A DNA stretch of 64,000 bases, taken from contig CP053163.1 of the NCBI GenBank assembly GCA_014607495.2, positions 8,164,716 through 8,228,715 on the forward strand, in the 5' to 3' direction. The stretch is from Carposina sasakii (lineage: Eukaryota > Arthropoda > Insecta > Lepidoptera > Carposinidae). The translations under genes and the position numbers were made by a program. Positions 10,125-22,030 of this stretch are shown piece after piece; the stretch's first letter is position 1; each line of letters begins with the position of its first letter. Below the pieces are notes generated by a model. That model searched no databases, was not told the DNA's origin, and saw only the letters and a list, made by a program, of their open reading frames with translations.

Positions 10125-12078
10125 TACTGTATAGCAATCATCTACCGGGCGTAACTAAAACTAAAGTATATTTTTGGATATTCGACTGCACCGCAGTCTG
10201 CCGGATCCTATGCAAAAAGTTCTAACATAAACAACAATATAAATCTTCTTTTCATGTGGTTTTAATTGAACTCCTTCTAAACGTCTGGACCAATTTTGAT
10301 GAAATTTTGTGTGTATGTTTAGAGGGAAATCCATTACAAACACGAACAGAAGATTTTTATATATAAAGATTTACACAAAAAAAACGTAGTGTGTAAACAT
10401 TTGTTTGTGAGATATAATAAAATAAAACTAAAAGTGGACATGTAATACGTAACATAATAAAAAGGAAATTAGTCGCTACCTACTTTGTTGTCTTTAATGA
10501 TCGAACAAATTACTATATATTTAAGCAATTAAAATCCGACATGATTATTACGTCAAATTATGCGCCCATTATTTTTGATTTTAATACATAAAAAAAATCA
10601 TGACAAGTAGCTTGTTAAATATAATCGAAGACTGAATTGGATGTTCGAAACTCAATTAATATAATTATCAATCGATAGCTAAAGAGGCTTGTGAATATTT
10701 GGCCCAAATACTTCACTTTAAGAGTTCTGACTAAAAATATATGGAACCACTCGATAAATTACCAAGCTCAGTTGACCCGTAGAAAATGAAGCTGACTTCG
10801 ACTAATGTCTTTACGTACGCGTACTCTAACGTGGCTAGTGCTTGCCTAATACGATAGTGGTTATCGATACTTGTCGATTGTTTTTACTGCAAAAAAAAAA
10901 TACAAAATTTTCCGGTACAAAAAGTTGCCTAAGTCTTTCTCAGACTCTAGATTACTTATGTACCAAATTTTATTGAAATCAGTTTAGTCGTTTTGACGCG
11001 AACCGAAATGACAAGTAGACAGTATTTAGAGTTCGCATTTATAATATTAGAAAACATTACATAATGGAATGTTGTATAATTACATTCGTGTTTTACATAA
11101 TTTATTAAATCCAACATGAGATAGAGGTGTGTTGAATGTTTCAACCTTGGGTCCTTAAAATTAAGGTCGAACCCACCTCCATTCTTGCTTTCATTTAGGC
11201 TATCCTTAAAATTATCGATATAAAAAGAAAGAGTAACATCACTGACGATTATACAAAAGGATACATGGAGGTCATGAAATTTCGTTTCTCTCTTTAAGTC
11301 ACAAAGCGCTATTTATCAACTTGCATATTGTATTTCCATTTGTTCTTGACTGTACTTTTAGTGGCGTAGGTTTATTTATTTTATCGATATCAAATTCAAA
11401 TGGGTATTATTAATTAAGTGTATCGAGCATGAGCGATGCATACCTACATTTAAATAATAACTTTTAAAAAAAAGTTGCAGAATGGGTATTCAAGTTTTAA
11501 CTTTTATGTTTTTACTAGACATTATTAAAAGAATATTTATATCTAAAATAAATTTTATTTCCAAATAAAAATTCTATTTTTATATTTTCTCTATTTCTAT
11601 TATAACTTTAAATTCCTCACTAAAAATCAATGCCAGAAATGTCCCTAAAATGAATATCTAAGTAACAAGCCACAAATTATACCTATATGAAATTATAGAG
11701 AAAGTTGGGTCACTAATAGCAGTTGGAAATTGTTTTAGACATTATTTCACTTTTCTCTCTCAATGTACTAAGTTGCGAAATACAATTACTGACTAATAAA
11801 CGTAGTTCTTTTCGGCTAAGTTCTATTATTTATTGCTCTCCCACGAAGTCCGGAAAATCTTTATTGTTATTATTGCATTATGTACCTCGTATCAGAACTT
11901 GGTCCTTAGAAGCCTCAAAAGCACCTACTGTAATTTTGTATGTTTTAGAGGAACTCTTACTTTAGTACCTTAATTAAATATCAGTATTACAATTTGTTTT
12001 ACAGAAATGCAGAACATACTGAATCTGTATAATATGCTTTGCCTGGAATGACTGATGGTTTAAGTCGGCTTTTCACTA
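10125..12078. other. AT-rich, mostly unassigned
   Basis: Two decayed pieces of lepidopteran interspersed repeats are visible: about 10255-10375 (GGACCAATTTTGATGAAATT) and about 10950-11050 (TTGAAATCAGTTTAGTCGTT). The frame at 11723-11965 (80 codons) has no recognisable motif. No gene could be supported. Confidence 0.45.
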
Positions 12079-12240
12079 TGGGATGTAATATAATATTAAT
12101 TATTATGGTATTAATAATGTAATAATAATTATTGTATTATATTTATGTAATAATACATTACATCTTGAGATGCAAAAATTTATCGCTCGTCATACATTTT
12201 GTACGAGACCATTCGCACTAATATAATATATTACATCCCA
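12079..12240. mobile_element. small inverted-repeat element, 162 bp
   Basis: Termini are TGGGATGTAATATAATATT and the complement of TGGGATGTAATATATTATAT. The interior is rich in AATAAT. No clear target duplication, so the superfamily is open. Confidence 0.5.
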
Positions 12241-12320
12241 AACTGTAAATATTATACCTATTACACAGGTGACCGTCGTAGAGATCTGAAACTTGAAGAG
12301 TGTTTATGACGTTGAATATA

Positions 12321-12580
12321 CAGGGTGTAACAAAAAGGGTATGTTAAGCGAAAAGCTATGTAAATAGCCCACTATAGAGAACCTATCCACAAAATTTGAG
12401 ATCGGAAATCACATTTTTTTTTTCCCCAATAGTATGGAGAATTTTTAAATATCTCTGGAAATTTCATACAATCTTGAAAAATAAAAATGTGATTTCGAGT
12501 CTCAAATTTTGGAAATAGGTTCTCTATAGTGGGCTATTTATACAGCTTTTCGCTTAACATACCCTTTCTGTTACACCCTG
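12321..12580. mobile_element. palindromic CAGGGTGTAAC MITE (MITE-C), 260 bp
   Basis: TIRs of roughly 80 bp start CAGGGTGTAACAAAAAGGG and run through TTAAGCGAAAAGCTATG and CCACTATAGAGAACCTATC. It is flanked by TA on both sides (12319-12320, 12581-12582). It shares the CAGGGTG end and TA target with MITE-B, pointing to Tc1/mariner-type mobilisation. Near-complete second copy at 23816-24075. Confidence 0.75.
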
Positions 12581-14696
12581 TATAAATAAGAATGGATTTC
12601 CGGAATTCCACCAGGAACCCCAGGAACGGACATCTGACAGATATTCCATACGTTTTTCTGACAAATTTTACTTTCAACCGTTTAAATTTTAGACGCCATT
12701 TTAAAATAACACCGAATAATTTACAGGACCTAACAGACATAAATATATCAAACCGCATTATATCTCATGGGAAAACCATATCAGAAAATGAGATAGTCAA
12801 ATGGTACTGTGATTTTCAATGTAGCTACCGAAGCGCAGTACGAGTATAAACTAATCACAGACTGACATTTTCTTGTAGTCTATATTGATAGGTACATAGT
12901 GGTAAAAGCTTTCAATGTTTACAATATATCGTCCATTTCGAAAAGCAAAGAACCTTTATCGTTCAGGAAGCAGTTAGAAGCAGTGAAAAAAATGTCCTAT
13001 AAAAATATTTTCAAAGTACTTCAAATAATATAGGTATAGGCAAATGCAAATGGGATTTACGTGTGTGAATAATCCCGATTGACTCATGTATAGGAAACGT
13101 TGACATAGGAAGATAAAGTAACAGTAGTTAAACTAACGCAGAATTACAAAACCGCGACACACTGTTTATAAATTATACTTCACAGCAAAATGTATGGCAT
13201 ATCTATGTATCAAAATTAGACAATTTCAACTTAAACAATGATTTTTATTAATAACACGGTCAAAGTTTTAGCACAATTCACCTGAAAATTGAATACGATA
13301 CCTACAATAGCTACGACTGAATCTATTACATGTTTTTTAAACAAGTCAGTTTCGTTAAAATTCACCTCTCCTGAACGTTCGGAATAAACCATAAACTTAA
13401 ACTCATCAAAATGACAAGAATAAGTGCCCGTTACGATGTACGTAACTATACTGGGTATACCTATTATAGTAGAACTTTTTAAGTAATAATTTTATATTGC
13501 ATAACAACTAATAGCATAAACCTCTTTTCGCAGAATATACTAGGTACTCTATGCTGACATCACTAACTTCAATTTTCTGTGATCCAGATTCCAGAAAACC
13601 TCTTTTGGTTCATCGACGGTCGTTTTATTCTTTAGAAGAGAAGATAATAATAATATTTGTACAAAGTGATGTAAAATGCAATCTACAACGCATCATGCAA
13701 AGAGAGAAATGGCATATTTTAATTTGTTTGCTCTGCCACTTCTAAACCCAGGTTAGGCTCTTGTTACCTTCGCAAAAAGGCAGTAAAACTCTGACCCCCG
13801 CATTTCAAATGTAAATCTAGGCCCGTCCGCTAGCAGACGTTTAAACATTTATTTACCCGATTCAGCTATCGAGTGAGGTATGGTTCACTTAAGTTGAATC
13901 TGTTTTTGCTACAGGTAGATTTGGAATGCTTTATTATTGGCTTTTTAAGTACATTTAAGCTGTTTTTTATTGCATTAAAATTTATTTGTGCAGATCAGGC
14001 TTGTTGGTATAATTTTAGGATAAAATGACATAGTATTTGGAAAGTTTATTATTATTATTAATATCATTTTTTTAATAAAACAAAACATACTTACCTATGG
14101 TTATTTTTTAAAGTATTCTATCTAATCAAAAACACCTAAAATAACGGAGTTCTTGATAGTACCTACATGATGCAATTTTTAAAAAATCTTGATGTCCTTT
14201 AGAATTTTTAAACTTGTAAGATGTTTTAACAGGTAGTAAGCTTAACTACAGATCAAACAATTTCCTCTCAGAAGTACGTCAGTAAAGTCAATTAGTCATC
14301 TTATGGCCAGTCTTAAATAACATGAGTTATGTACCCTGTTAAGTTACAGTGCAAATGGTCCAACTTCGGCGATCCAAAGTAAAAGAAGAAAAATAACTTT
14401 TCGGCTTTATCGCGTGTTAAATCTACGACCCGTTGCCCGGTTGCCGACAGATTAATCCCGCTTACCGGAAACCCAGAGTTTTTATCTTCAAAGGAATTAT
14501 ACAAAGTCCTCGATAAGTCGCTTGAGGTGGGAAATAATTTTATTAAGTAAATGTATTCAGCGTTTTACGATAAAATGTTTGACAGAGAATCCGAGTTTAC
14601 AGAGATATTATTTTAATTTGACCCACATATTTTTCAATTTTGCCATTTCGCGTTGACGCCAAATAAAATTGTCACTATTAACAATTTTTTATTAGA
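12581..14696. other. unassigned sequence
   Basis: An 85-codon frame at 12592-12849 begins right after MITE-C and has a mixed, non-repetitive composition, but shows no family motif and no partner exon, so I do not call it a gene. About 13180-13245 (CAGCAAAATGTATGGCATAT, ACTTAAACAATG) resembles the interior of the 51.4-kb MITE. The rest is AT-rich with nothing seen. Confidence 0.4.
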
Positions 14697-14763
14697 AATT
14701 CTGTACATGAAATTAATTCATTGGTACATGCCCGTGACTAGAATCGAACCCACGTATTCCGAC
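14697..14763 (-). mobile_element. 5' fragment of SINE-1
   Basis: TACATGAAATTAATTCATTG, GGTACATGCCCGTGACTAG and AATCGAACCCACGTATTCCG are the complement of the box-B region and early body of the 62.4-kb SINE. It is truncated on both sides. Confidence 0.5.
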
Positions 14764-15776
14764 TTATTGTTATGTTTATTTTTTACGATTAATAATAAGA
14801 CCCAGTTTAATCAGTAGTGAAGAACTATTAGTCAAAATACGTCACAAAAACAGACTATTTTGTTAAATATATTTTATGATGGAATCTTTGAGGAGTCGAG
14901 GGATATCTACAAATCATTAGCATAAGTAGTTTGTTTATATATTTTTACAGAGAATTTTGAGCAGTTACACAAAACATAAAGGAAACTAGAGTCTGATGAT
15001 GGGGCTCGCAAGCAACTTATGGTGAAACATTTTTTTGTAACACCGTCATTTATGAAACGAGTTATTTTCTTATACTTGCAAGAGTATTTCCAATAGTTAG
15101 AGTATTTCCAAGCTTTTAATCGATGACACCGATGATATGGGCAATGAATGACCTTTTTAGTTTTCGAAAGGCAATATATGGGGTTTTCCCATACAACATT
15201 TAAATTTTGTACATACATACATATAATTAATATGTACGAGCTGTCGAAGATATATATTGTATAATAATCAGTATATACGTACATATTCTCAATATTAGTG
15301 ACCTCATTAAACTTGCTGTGTTCGTCTATAACTGTCCACTCAAATAGAATAAAAGAAAGTTTGTATTAAATACAGAATATAAATTGAAATTGACGTTGAA
15401 AAACCACAATAAATAAAATAAAAAGTATGTTATCGACCAATATTGGTTTCGTTATTCTTATAATAATTTTGTTTTACTTTTTTAACCGACTGCGTTGAAG
15501 GAGGGTTATGTTTTTCGAGGGTTTTGTATGTTTAAAAGGAAATCCATATATTTTTTCGATAAATCTCACGTTATGCACGTGTTTAACTAAAAAGTTGTTT
15601 TGTAATAACATCCTAAGTAATTTAGTACCTAACAAAAAATTTGGACATCGTTCTTTACAAGAAAATCCAATCAGTGTTTTATTTGCGGCAGTACAGTTCA
15701 GACCCATGGTCGGATTTAATATTATTAATTTGCGAATAAAATAGTGATTACCAATATAATATATTTATATAATTAC
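14764..15776. other. AT-rich, one short repeat head
   Basis: At 15482-15530, ACCGACTGCGTTGAAGGAGG resembles the head of a widespread lepidopteran repeat. The frames at 14907-15284 and 15474-15744 overlap on opposite strands and have no motif. Confidence 0.35.
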
Positions 15777-16062
15777 TAGCTGACGCGGCAAACGTTGTTT
15801 TGCCATGTAAAAGGGGTTGATCCTAGAGGGGTGAAAATTCATGGTTGTATGTATTTTTGTATGCTGTATCATAAAAAAATAAAACCAAAAAATTTTGTCA
15901 AAAAAATATATAAAAAAATTTAGGGGGATGAAAAATAGATGTTGTCCGATTCTCCACCCTAACCGATATGCATGCTAAGATTTACGAAAATCGGTCGAGC
16001 CGTTTCGGAGGAGTTTAACTTCTAACACCGTGACACGAGAATTTTATATATTAGATATTATA
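15777..16062 (+). repeat. interspersed repeat headed CTAGCTGACGCGGCAAACG
   Basis: Head CTAGCTGACGCGGCAAACGT then TTGTTTTGCCATG; tail AAAATCGGTCGAGCCGTTTC, GGAGGAGTTTAACTTC, ending near ATTTTATATATTAGATATT. This head-to-tail layout is typical of a high-copy insect repeat without coding capacity. Confidence 0.5.
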
Positions 16063-16535
16063 ATATAACTTTCTTGTCATTTATTCAAAAAAGATAAAAC
16101 CAAACGTTGGATGTACCTAATCGAAACGTTAATTAAACGAGGTTCACCTCTCACATAGTTAAATCAAATTAGTAGTAAATAATCAATATTGATTTATTAT
16201 TATAATGATTCAGCAGCTTAAATGTAAGCCATAAGAAGTCAAACCAAGATATGAATTATTGTAAAAATTGCATTCAGAGCGAATACTGCTTTTAAAAAGT
16301 ACTTAATACTGGGTACACCCCATATCAATGACCGTTGACTCAAATTGCAATCACACTTAACCATAAAATAAGGTCTTAAGTCAATGAAAACATGGTAGGT
16401 ACCTACTTACTACCCCAGTTATCTCAAGGAAAATGTTACCACTGACTATTAGGTAGGTACTGCAATGATTCGAGTGGGTGCTTAAACTGAAACTATAAGT
16501 TTGAATACTTTTTTAAACAAGTACCTGCCTACTTA

Positions 16536-16805
16536 CGCCGCGTGGTGCCGGCAGAGTAGAATTCGTACCATCCCATGTCTGCCCGTGGGTATCGTACGAG
16601 GCGATTAAGGGTTTTCGGGAGGTGAGCAGCAGCGCCTACCGTGTTACAACATAGTCCAAAAACAAACTGCAGTCACCAACCCGCCTGCCCAGCGTGGTGA
16701 CTATGAGCAAATATCCCCATGGCAGTCTTGTGGCGTGCCCTGGGGGAGGCCTACGCTCAGCAGTGGAATAGGACTGGAATAGGCTGATGATGATGATGAT
16801 GATGA
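16536..16805 (+). mobile_element. 258-bp-type SINE-like unit (SINE-L), copy 1
   Basis: Starts at GCCGCGTGGTGCCGGCAGAG, runs through GTGGGTATCGTACGAGGCGA, GGAGGTGAGCAGCAGCGCCT and CCAACCCGCCTGCCCAGCGT, and ends GTGGCGTGCCCTGGGGGAGG, CAGCAGTGG and a GATGATGAT tail. Flanks CCTGCCTACTTAC and CCTACCTATTCGTAC may be a decayed target duplication. The last roughly 70 bp match the C-terminal coding end of the LINE at 54.04-54.36 kb. Confidence 0.65.
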
Positions 16806-17391
16806 CCTACCTATTCGTACTTAAATAAAAGTAAAAATGGTAGATAAGTAGAATTATATTTTATTTTATTAAATAGAGATATGCATCACTGTTTTCGTGT
16901 ATTTCATGATAAGGCTGAAAAGGAGATGAGCTAGCAATTTATCACTGATCTTTTACTGTCACTATGCATAACGTAGCCGTAGCCATCTTCATTATGTATG
17001 AGTACGTACAAAAGGCTGCAAGGCCTCAAATAAATTTGATATTAAGATGCAAGTTCCGAGTAAAGGTAACAATAAAGGTGACTTTATTGTCTGGAACTTT
17101 TATCTTATTTTATCCGCCAGAACATGGTTATACTTGAAAGACTTTGCTTTTCCGAGAGGAAATTATATTCTATCTACTAATATGATTTAACTATGTATCC
17201 CCTTACGACCCTATAATTTCCAGTTGACTGAACTAATGGTTATAATGCCTAATAATTTAGATTTGTTCAACTGTAATCTTGGTTTATTACCGGGCTGGGA
17301 TCTTAATTAAGTGTAAATAGTTCGGTTAGTCGCAACTAAACCAACTAGAAATATCAAGACGATATTTAAGTACGAAAACTTTAGCAAAGTG

Positions 17392-17458
17392 CATTTCGAA
17401 AGAAACCCTATTGCGCCGACCCTATAAAAATAGGATAAGGGCAGGAAGATGATGATGA
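17392..17458 (+). mobile_element. 3' end of SINE-1
   Basis: CATTTCGAAAGAAACCCTAT, TGCGCCGACCCTATAAAAAT, GGATAAGGGCAGGAAG and a GATGATGATGAT tail match the 3' end of the copy at 62.4 kb. It is severely 5' truncated. Confidence 0.6.
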
Positions 17459-17481
17459 TATTGAAGTACGAATAGGTACCT

Positions 17482-17612
17482 CGCCGTGTGGTGCCGGCAG
17501 AGTAGAGTTTCTACCACCCCTGCCTGCCCATGGGTATCGTATGAAGCGATTAAGAGTTTCCGGGAGGTGGGCAGCAGCGCCTCCCGTACTGACAACATAG
17601 TCCGAAATATCC
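17482..17612 (+). mobile_element. SINE-L, copy 2 (3' truncated)
   Basis: Begins with the same 5' end (GCCGTGTGGTGCCGGCAGAG) as copy 1 and continues to GACAACATAGTCCGAAAT, then stops matching. It lacks the LINE-like 3' end, so it was broken after insertion. Confidence 0.6.
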
Positions 17613-18028
17613 TTCTGCGTTCATTAATAAGGGATAACTACATCACTATGGCATTAAAAGTTAAAATATTTCATTAATATTGATACCTCTTTAGAAATCG
17701 TCATCCATAAATAATATAGAAAAATATTTACGTGAATCCAAGTCATATGTGTACAGTAGTTTCATGGGAATCAATATTGACGGAGCCAGAAGCGGGTTCA
17801 CAGCGAGATTTTTATTCCGAACAAGTGTATGCAAACGATTCCGTATAGCCTTGTAAGTACAATTTAAATATATATTTTGTACATTGCTTATTTCATGGTT
17901 TCAAATAAGAATTCATTTATTTAAAAGTTTATTTATGTATATTTTTTGGTGCGGGCACTGCAAATTTTTATTCAATGTGATTACTCACATGACTTCTTAT
18001 TTATTACATAACATATTAACTATTGCCA

Positions 18029-18060
18029 GCGACTTCGTCCGCGTGGATGCAGAACAGGGT
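18029..18060 (+). repeat. head of a CGACTTCGTCCGCGTGGA repeat
   Basis: GCGACTTCGTCCGCGTGGAT is the 5' motif also found at 25143, 42868 and 59198. The rest of the repeat is missing and a MITE-B follows 28 bp later. Confidence 0.55.
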
Positions 18061-18087
18061 ATGTCCTCCTTCGTACTCCCAACTATA

Positions 18088-18380
18088 CAAAGTGATTTTT
18101 GGTCGACAACGTTCCCGAAAACCACGGAATCTCCTCATCATCGCGATCATTTTTCTCCATAGAAGGATACCTGGGAAGTATCTGGTTCCCAAGATATTAG
18201 GGTCCAAAGTTGAGTAAATAGACTGCGTTTTTCTGCATAAATGCACATAGACGCACGAAGCAAGATAATTTCACGAGAAATAATTAATATCTGTCTATAA
18301 TAAAACTAGCATGTACACTGGACACTATAAATTTCATCCGATCAAGAAATAAATAAAAAAATTACATCATTTCCCAGCAT
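18088..18380 (+). mobile_element. MITE-B, 3' truncated
   Basis: Left end is mutated (CAAAGTGATTTTTGGTCG), then AACGTTCCCGAAAACCACGG and CCTGGGAAGTATCTGGTTCC follow. Similarity stops after TTTCCCAGCAT, so the CAACGAAAAAACACCCTG end is lost. Confidence 0.6.
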
Positions 18381-19374
18381 TAGCTATTCATGCTACCTAT
18401 TTATATAGGTATGAAGTATCAATGATGAAAAGTGGACTCAATAAATAGTCTAGTCTGTCGTTCTATATGTACAATACCGAAGTGTATAAAAGCTCGATTC
18501 TCTGTTAAATCTGCTTCACAATTTGTTATGTAAATGCTAAGACGCAATTTTGAGGTCACGATGGAAAGATAAAGGGTTCGCCCAAATCTTTAAGAGTTTA
18601 CGTACATTGCATTAGTAAGAAAATTAGAACGTACGCAACATGTCATACAGGAATTAAATTGCCTCTGCATATTCAAATGAGTTTTATGATGAATGTTCGC
18701 AGTTGTGTAGCTGTTTAACTAATTGGAGGTTAACTTCGTAGTTTGACTGTGCTGTTCGTGTGAATGTTGTGCGAATGGAATATAATTCAATTCGGGTCTG
18801 TTTGTCTGGCCAATTTGACAATTTTGATTAGTTGAGTACTGAGGTATTCATTGTTTTTAGTTGCTAAAATTTAATTTATATGGAAACTGTTTATTATTAT
18901 GTTTTAAACGACATCAGTAAGTGAGATTACCGTTTTTTTTTAAGTAATTTATTAAACCAAGACTAACGATAGTATAAAAACATCATATATAAAATTTCAC
19001 CTCCCTAGAACATAAATCTAATATCTATTAAAACATTTTGCGACTTTCCTACGTGATAAGACTATGTTCAAAATGGAAAGAAAAGGGTGGTTTCCCGAAT
19101 CATGTTTATTTATATTTAGAGAGCATCCATCAACGTCAATGTAGAGATAACTAGAGACTGGTGTTATATAACACACAGAGATATAACGGTTATAATGCTA
19201 CCCTTATATAATTATTTACGGGGTCATACCATTTAATCTTTAGGTTTAGTAAAATCACGATAAAGTATTGGTTCGAATCAAAATTTAATATATGTAGATT
19301 ATAAGTAAGTAATGTGTTGGGTTTTAGAGGTTTATAATAATTAGTGGTTTACTAATTTATTAATTTCTATAATC
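18381..19374. other. no feature seen
   Basis: AT-rich sequence with no repeat shared with the rest of the window, as far as I can see, and no supported coding frame. Confidence 0.35.
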
Positions 19375-19595
19375 CTGAGGATGCCACGGTTGTTGGCGAA
19401 ACATATGTAGATTATTTATCTAGTTTTTGATTTCGGAATGGTGCAATGTATCGTCTTGCATGCTAGGTGCTCGGGTCTGGTTTCTCATGGCGATTGTAGT
19501 TAGTGCAAGTGCCTGTTGTCGCAATTATGAGTTATCAGATCCGAGGGTCAGTGAAGGGTGTAGGGCCCGGTGGTGGGCGCACCCATAGTGAATAT
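19375..19595 (+). repeat. interspersed repeat with GGATGCCACGGTTGTTGGCG
   Basis: Contains CCTGAGGATGCCACGGTTGT then GGCGAAACATATG, later CTCGGGTCTGGTTTCTCATG, and ends GGGCCCGGTGGTGGGCGCAC. A reversed relative lies at 42340-42500, and the last 30 bp recur as half of the hairpin at 40567-40631. Confidence 0.45.
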
Positions 19596-20046
19596 GTAGA
19601 TTATGTTATTGTACATGTACAATTGTTACTAATAGATATTGTTGCAGACAGGCGTGAATGCAGGTTGCAGCAGAAAGGCTGAATGAAGCTCTTATTTTAG
19701 CTACATATGGTGGGCTTTCAATTGCGCATTCATGTTCATCTTGCGTTTTTACTTTCAATTATTCGTCTTACATTAACATGCAGATTATAGTGTATTTTAG
19801 CATACTGTGGTTACTCAAGCATGCATCAGAGGAAGAACATAGGCATAGACATAGTTCGACCGGCCCTGAAAATAAAAATTCTAATTAACTGACACAAACT
19901 CTTATGCGACACCATGCGAGATATTATCATTTCATTGGAAAGCTTTGACGTAACATGTGGCTGTATCAGATGTCACGGCATTTGATGTGATATCAATCCA
20001 GTCATGCGCATTATTCGTGTTCAACAGGGCATTTTGCGGAGTGTCC

Positions 20047-20213
20047 ATTGGATACACTCATTTATTTTTAACTAGCGACCGCTCGCAACTTCGATCCGAG
20101 TTAATTTTATTCTATTTGTTGTGCTTTTGTATAAACTGTCAAGTTGTATCAAAATCGATGAGTAGTTTTTGCGTGAAAGACTAGTAAACATCTACACTTT
20201 CACATTTATAATA
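20047..20213 (+). repeat. interspersed repeat of the ACTTCG(TCC) class
   Basis: Head ACTAGCGACCGCTCGCAACT, tail AAATCGATGAGTAGTTTTTG and CGTGAAAGACTAGTAAACAT before a CATTTATAATAT end. Same tail style as the repeat at 59198-59420. Confidence 0.45.
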
Positions 20214-20215
20214 TC

Positions 20216-20452
20216 GTCTACTTGATGATGATCTCCGACCGTATTTTATATTTTTCGGCCATGGCCGTCTCTAACGGAGATTGGCCAGGTACGCAGGAGA
20301 TATTATAGTGCACAAGTGTGTGCACAAACACAGATGCACTCTCTATTCCGTTACTCTCATAGTCCGATGGTATGGAAAGCCGACACGATCGAAGAAAGAT
20401 CAGGCGCAGGACCAACAGTTTTACATGCTTTCCCAGGCACGAGCTAAATGAC
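20216..20452 (+). repeat. unnamed interspersed repeat, fullest copy
   Basis: Starts GATGATGATCTCCGACCG, then GGCCGTCTCTAACGGAGATT, TGCACAAACACAGATGCACT, CGACACGATCGAAGAAAGAT, and ends CCCAGGCACGAGCTAAATG. The two left-arm copies are halves of this one. No open frame is conserved between copies. Confidence 0.5.
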
Positions 20453-20540
20453 AATTTTGCAAATTAAAATCTGTATGTACATGAAATACTCATAAATTCA
20501 TTGGTACAGGCCCGTGACTGGGATCGAATCTAGTCTACTT
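20453..20540 (-). mobile_element. 5' fragment of SINE-1
   Basis: TGTACATGAAATACTCATAA, ATTCATTGGTACAGGCCCGT and GACTGGGATCGAATC are the complement of the box-B region of SINE-1. It abuts the preceding repeat. Confidence 0.5.
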
Positions 20541-21752
20541 ACTCGCATCAAAACTATAGTAATCTCTAAATTTTACTTATTTTAATTAAATGTTAACTAA
20601 ATTAATGATGTATATTATTTTTGGAAATTATAGCCTTCTAACGCGAAAAGGCGATGTTTCATAAATGATTTACTTTTGATGAGTTTAAGGTTTAAACAAA
20701 TAATAAGTCTTGGATATGTACCTATAACATTCTGTCATCTATTAATTCGTTCGTTTATAATTCTTGATTCTCCCGTTCTCTTGGGGATTTCAAGAATCAT
20801 TTATTGGATGCTTCGTCAAATAAGAATACGGCCTCCTAGTTTAGATCAGCAGTTAAAGCTGTGTTGATACGACAGTCCGCCATTCATCATAGTATATGTG
20901 TAGATTATTTTCATCAATTAATTGATTAACATACAATGAAGCATATTATTTCCAAAAAGGTTAGATAGATTAAAATGTCTCACATACTTCGCACTAGTTA
21001 GCTTTAATCCCCGCGTGGTAAGGGTTGCGCTTAGCGCCGCTTTTTTACTTACATTTGTAGGTATGTTGAAAATATGAATTTTATCAAAATTCATCGTAGA
21101 CTGCCTTTTAAAATATTCTGATCGTTATTACTGCGGTAAAATGCATCGAACACCTATAATTTTGTTTATAAATTTTCTCGTTAATTTTGATCTTAAAGTT
21201 TGAGCACGTTTTATCCATTTACCGAGATTCATAAAACAGATGAGTTTCTCAAACAGTTTATATCACCTTATCAGTGCATTTAGATTTTAAGTTCTTCTAG
21301 TCGGAAGATAAAAATGAAAATCCATTAAAAGCATAATTTGAATATGTATTAATGGCAGAATAGTTAGCCATTATCTTTGAAAAGATGCAGTTGTAAAGTA
21401 CCTATATTTTAACAGATTCTTGTGACTTCACAAGCACATTGATATAAACTCACAATGATCCCTGAGGTTTTGCGTCGTAAGCAACGACATATAAATACAT
21501 TTTTTTATTATTCAAGGGTTCAGATAGATAATGCCAAATGGCTTTTTAAGGGCTGCATACTACTGCATAATGAACCATGTAGGTGAATGTAGTTAATATA
21601 ATTCCTTCTCAATTTATTTTGTTGTGATAATACGTAACATAATAAATACTAAATAACTAATAAATATAACTACCTACAAACAAAATTTTTTTCAATTTAT
21701 TAATAACTTACTTTGTAAAATTATTAATAAAGAAATGGAAAAAATTCCTCAC
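20541..21752. other. no feature seen
   Basis: AT-rich. The only longer frame (20676-20867, 63 codons) has no motif. Confidence 0.35.
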
Positions 21753-21820
21753 CCGGGTGGGAATCGAACCCACGACCTCTGCATTCCGTGCCAGCGCTCT
21801 TACCACTGAGCCACCGGGTC
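21753..21820 (-). mobile_element. tRNA-like head of a pol III-type element
   Basis: On the minus strand GACCCGGTGGCTCAGTGGTA is box-A-like and GTCGTGGGTTCGATTCCCAC is a good box B with a T-arm stem. The acceptor stem pairs 6 of 7 (GACCCGG with CCGGGTG), but the anticodon stem does not form, so it is not a working tRNA. Relatives at 29137, 29461 and 33884 show that it is a repeat. Confidence 0.6.
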
Positions 21821-22030
21821 AATTACTCGGATGACGAATTTTACCATCTCTTTTTGAAATTACATTATTGAAAACGTTATTTTTTCATCCCGATAGCTAT
21901 ACATAAGCCAAATCTCGGCAAACAAAGCTGAATCCCTCAGCACAATGTTTTAATGATGAAACGATCAACCATATCCTAACGGATTGTATTATGGAGAAGT
22001 GTTTTTATCTTAGTCAAGATATTATACCCA
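21821..22030 (-). repeat. body of the tRNA-like element
   Basis: GACGAATTTTACCATCTC, ATCCCGATAGCTATACATAA, CTGAATCCCTCAGCACAATG and CATATCCTAACGGATTGTAT are the complement of the spacer between the two tRNA-like heads at 29137 and 29461. So this copy keeps one head and the body. Confidence 0.6.

Noticed and set aside
12592..12849. 85-codon open frame after MITE-C
   Set aside because: Composition looks ordinary but there is no recognisable domain, no splice partner and no second copy; a chance frame in AT-rich DNA is as likely.
16790..16805. GATGATGAT runs as independent microsatellites
   Set aside because: They occur at retroelement 3' ends in each case and are better read as element tails.
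21753..21820. Possible tRNA gene
   Set aside because: Boxes and outer stems are good, but the anticodon stem does not form and relatives occur as repeats with the same flanks.
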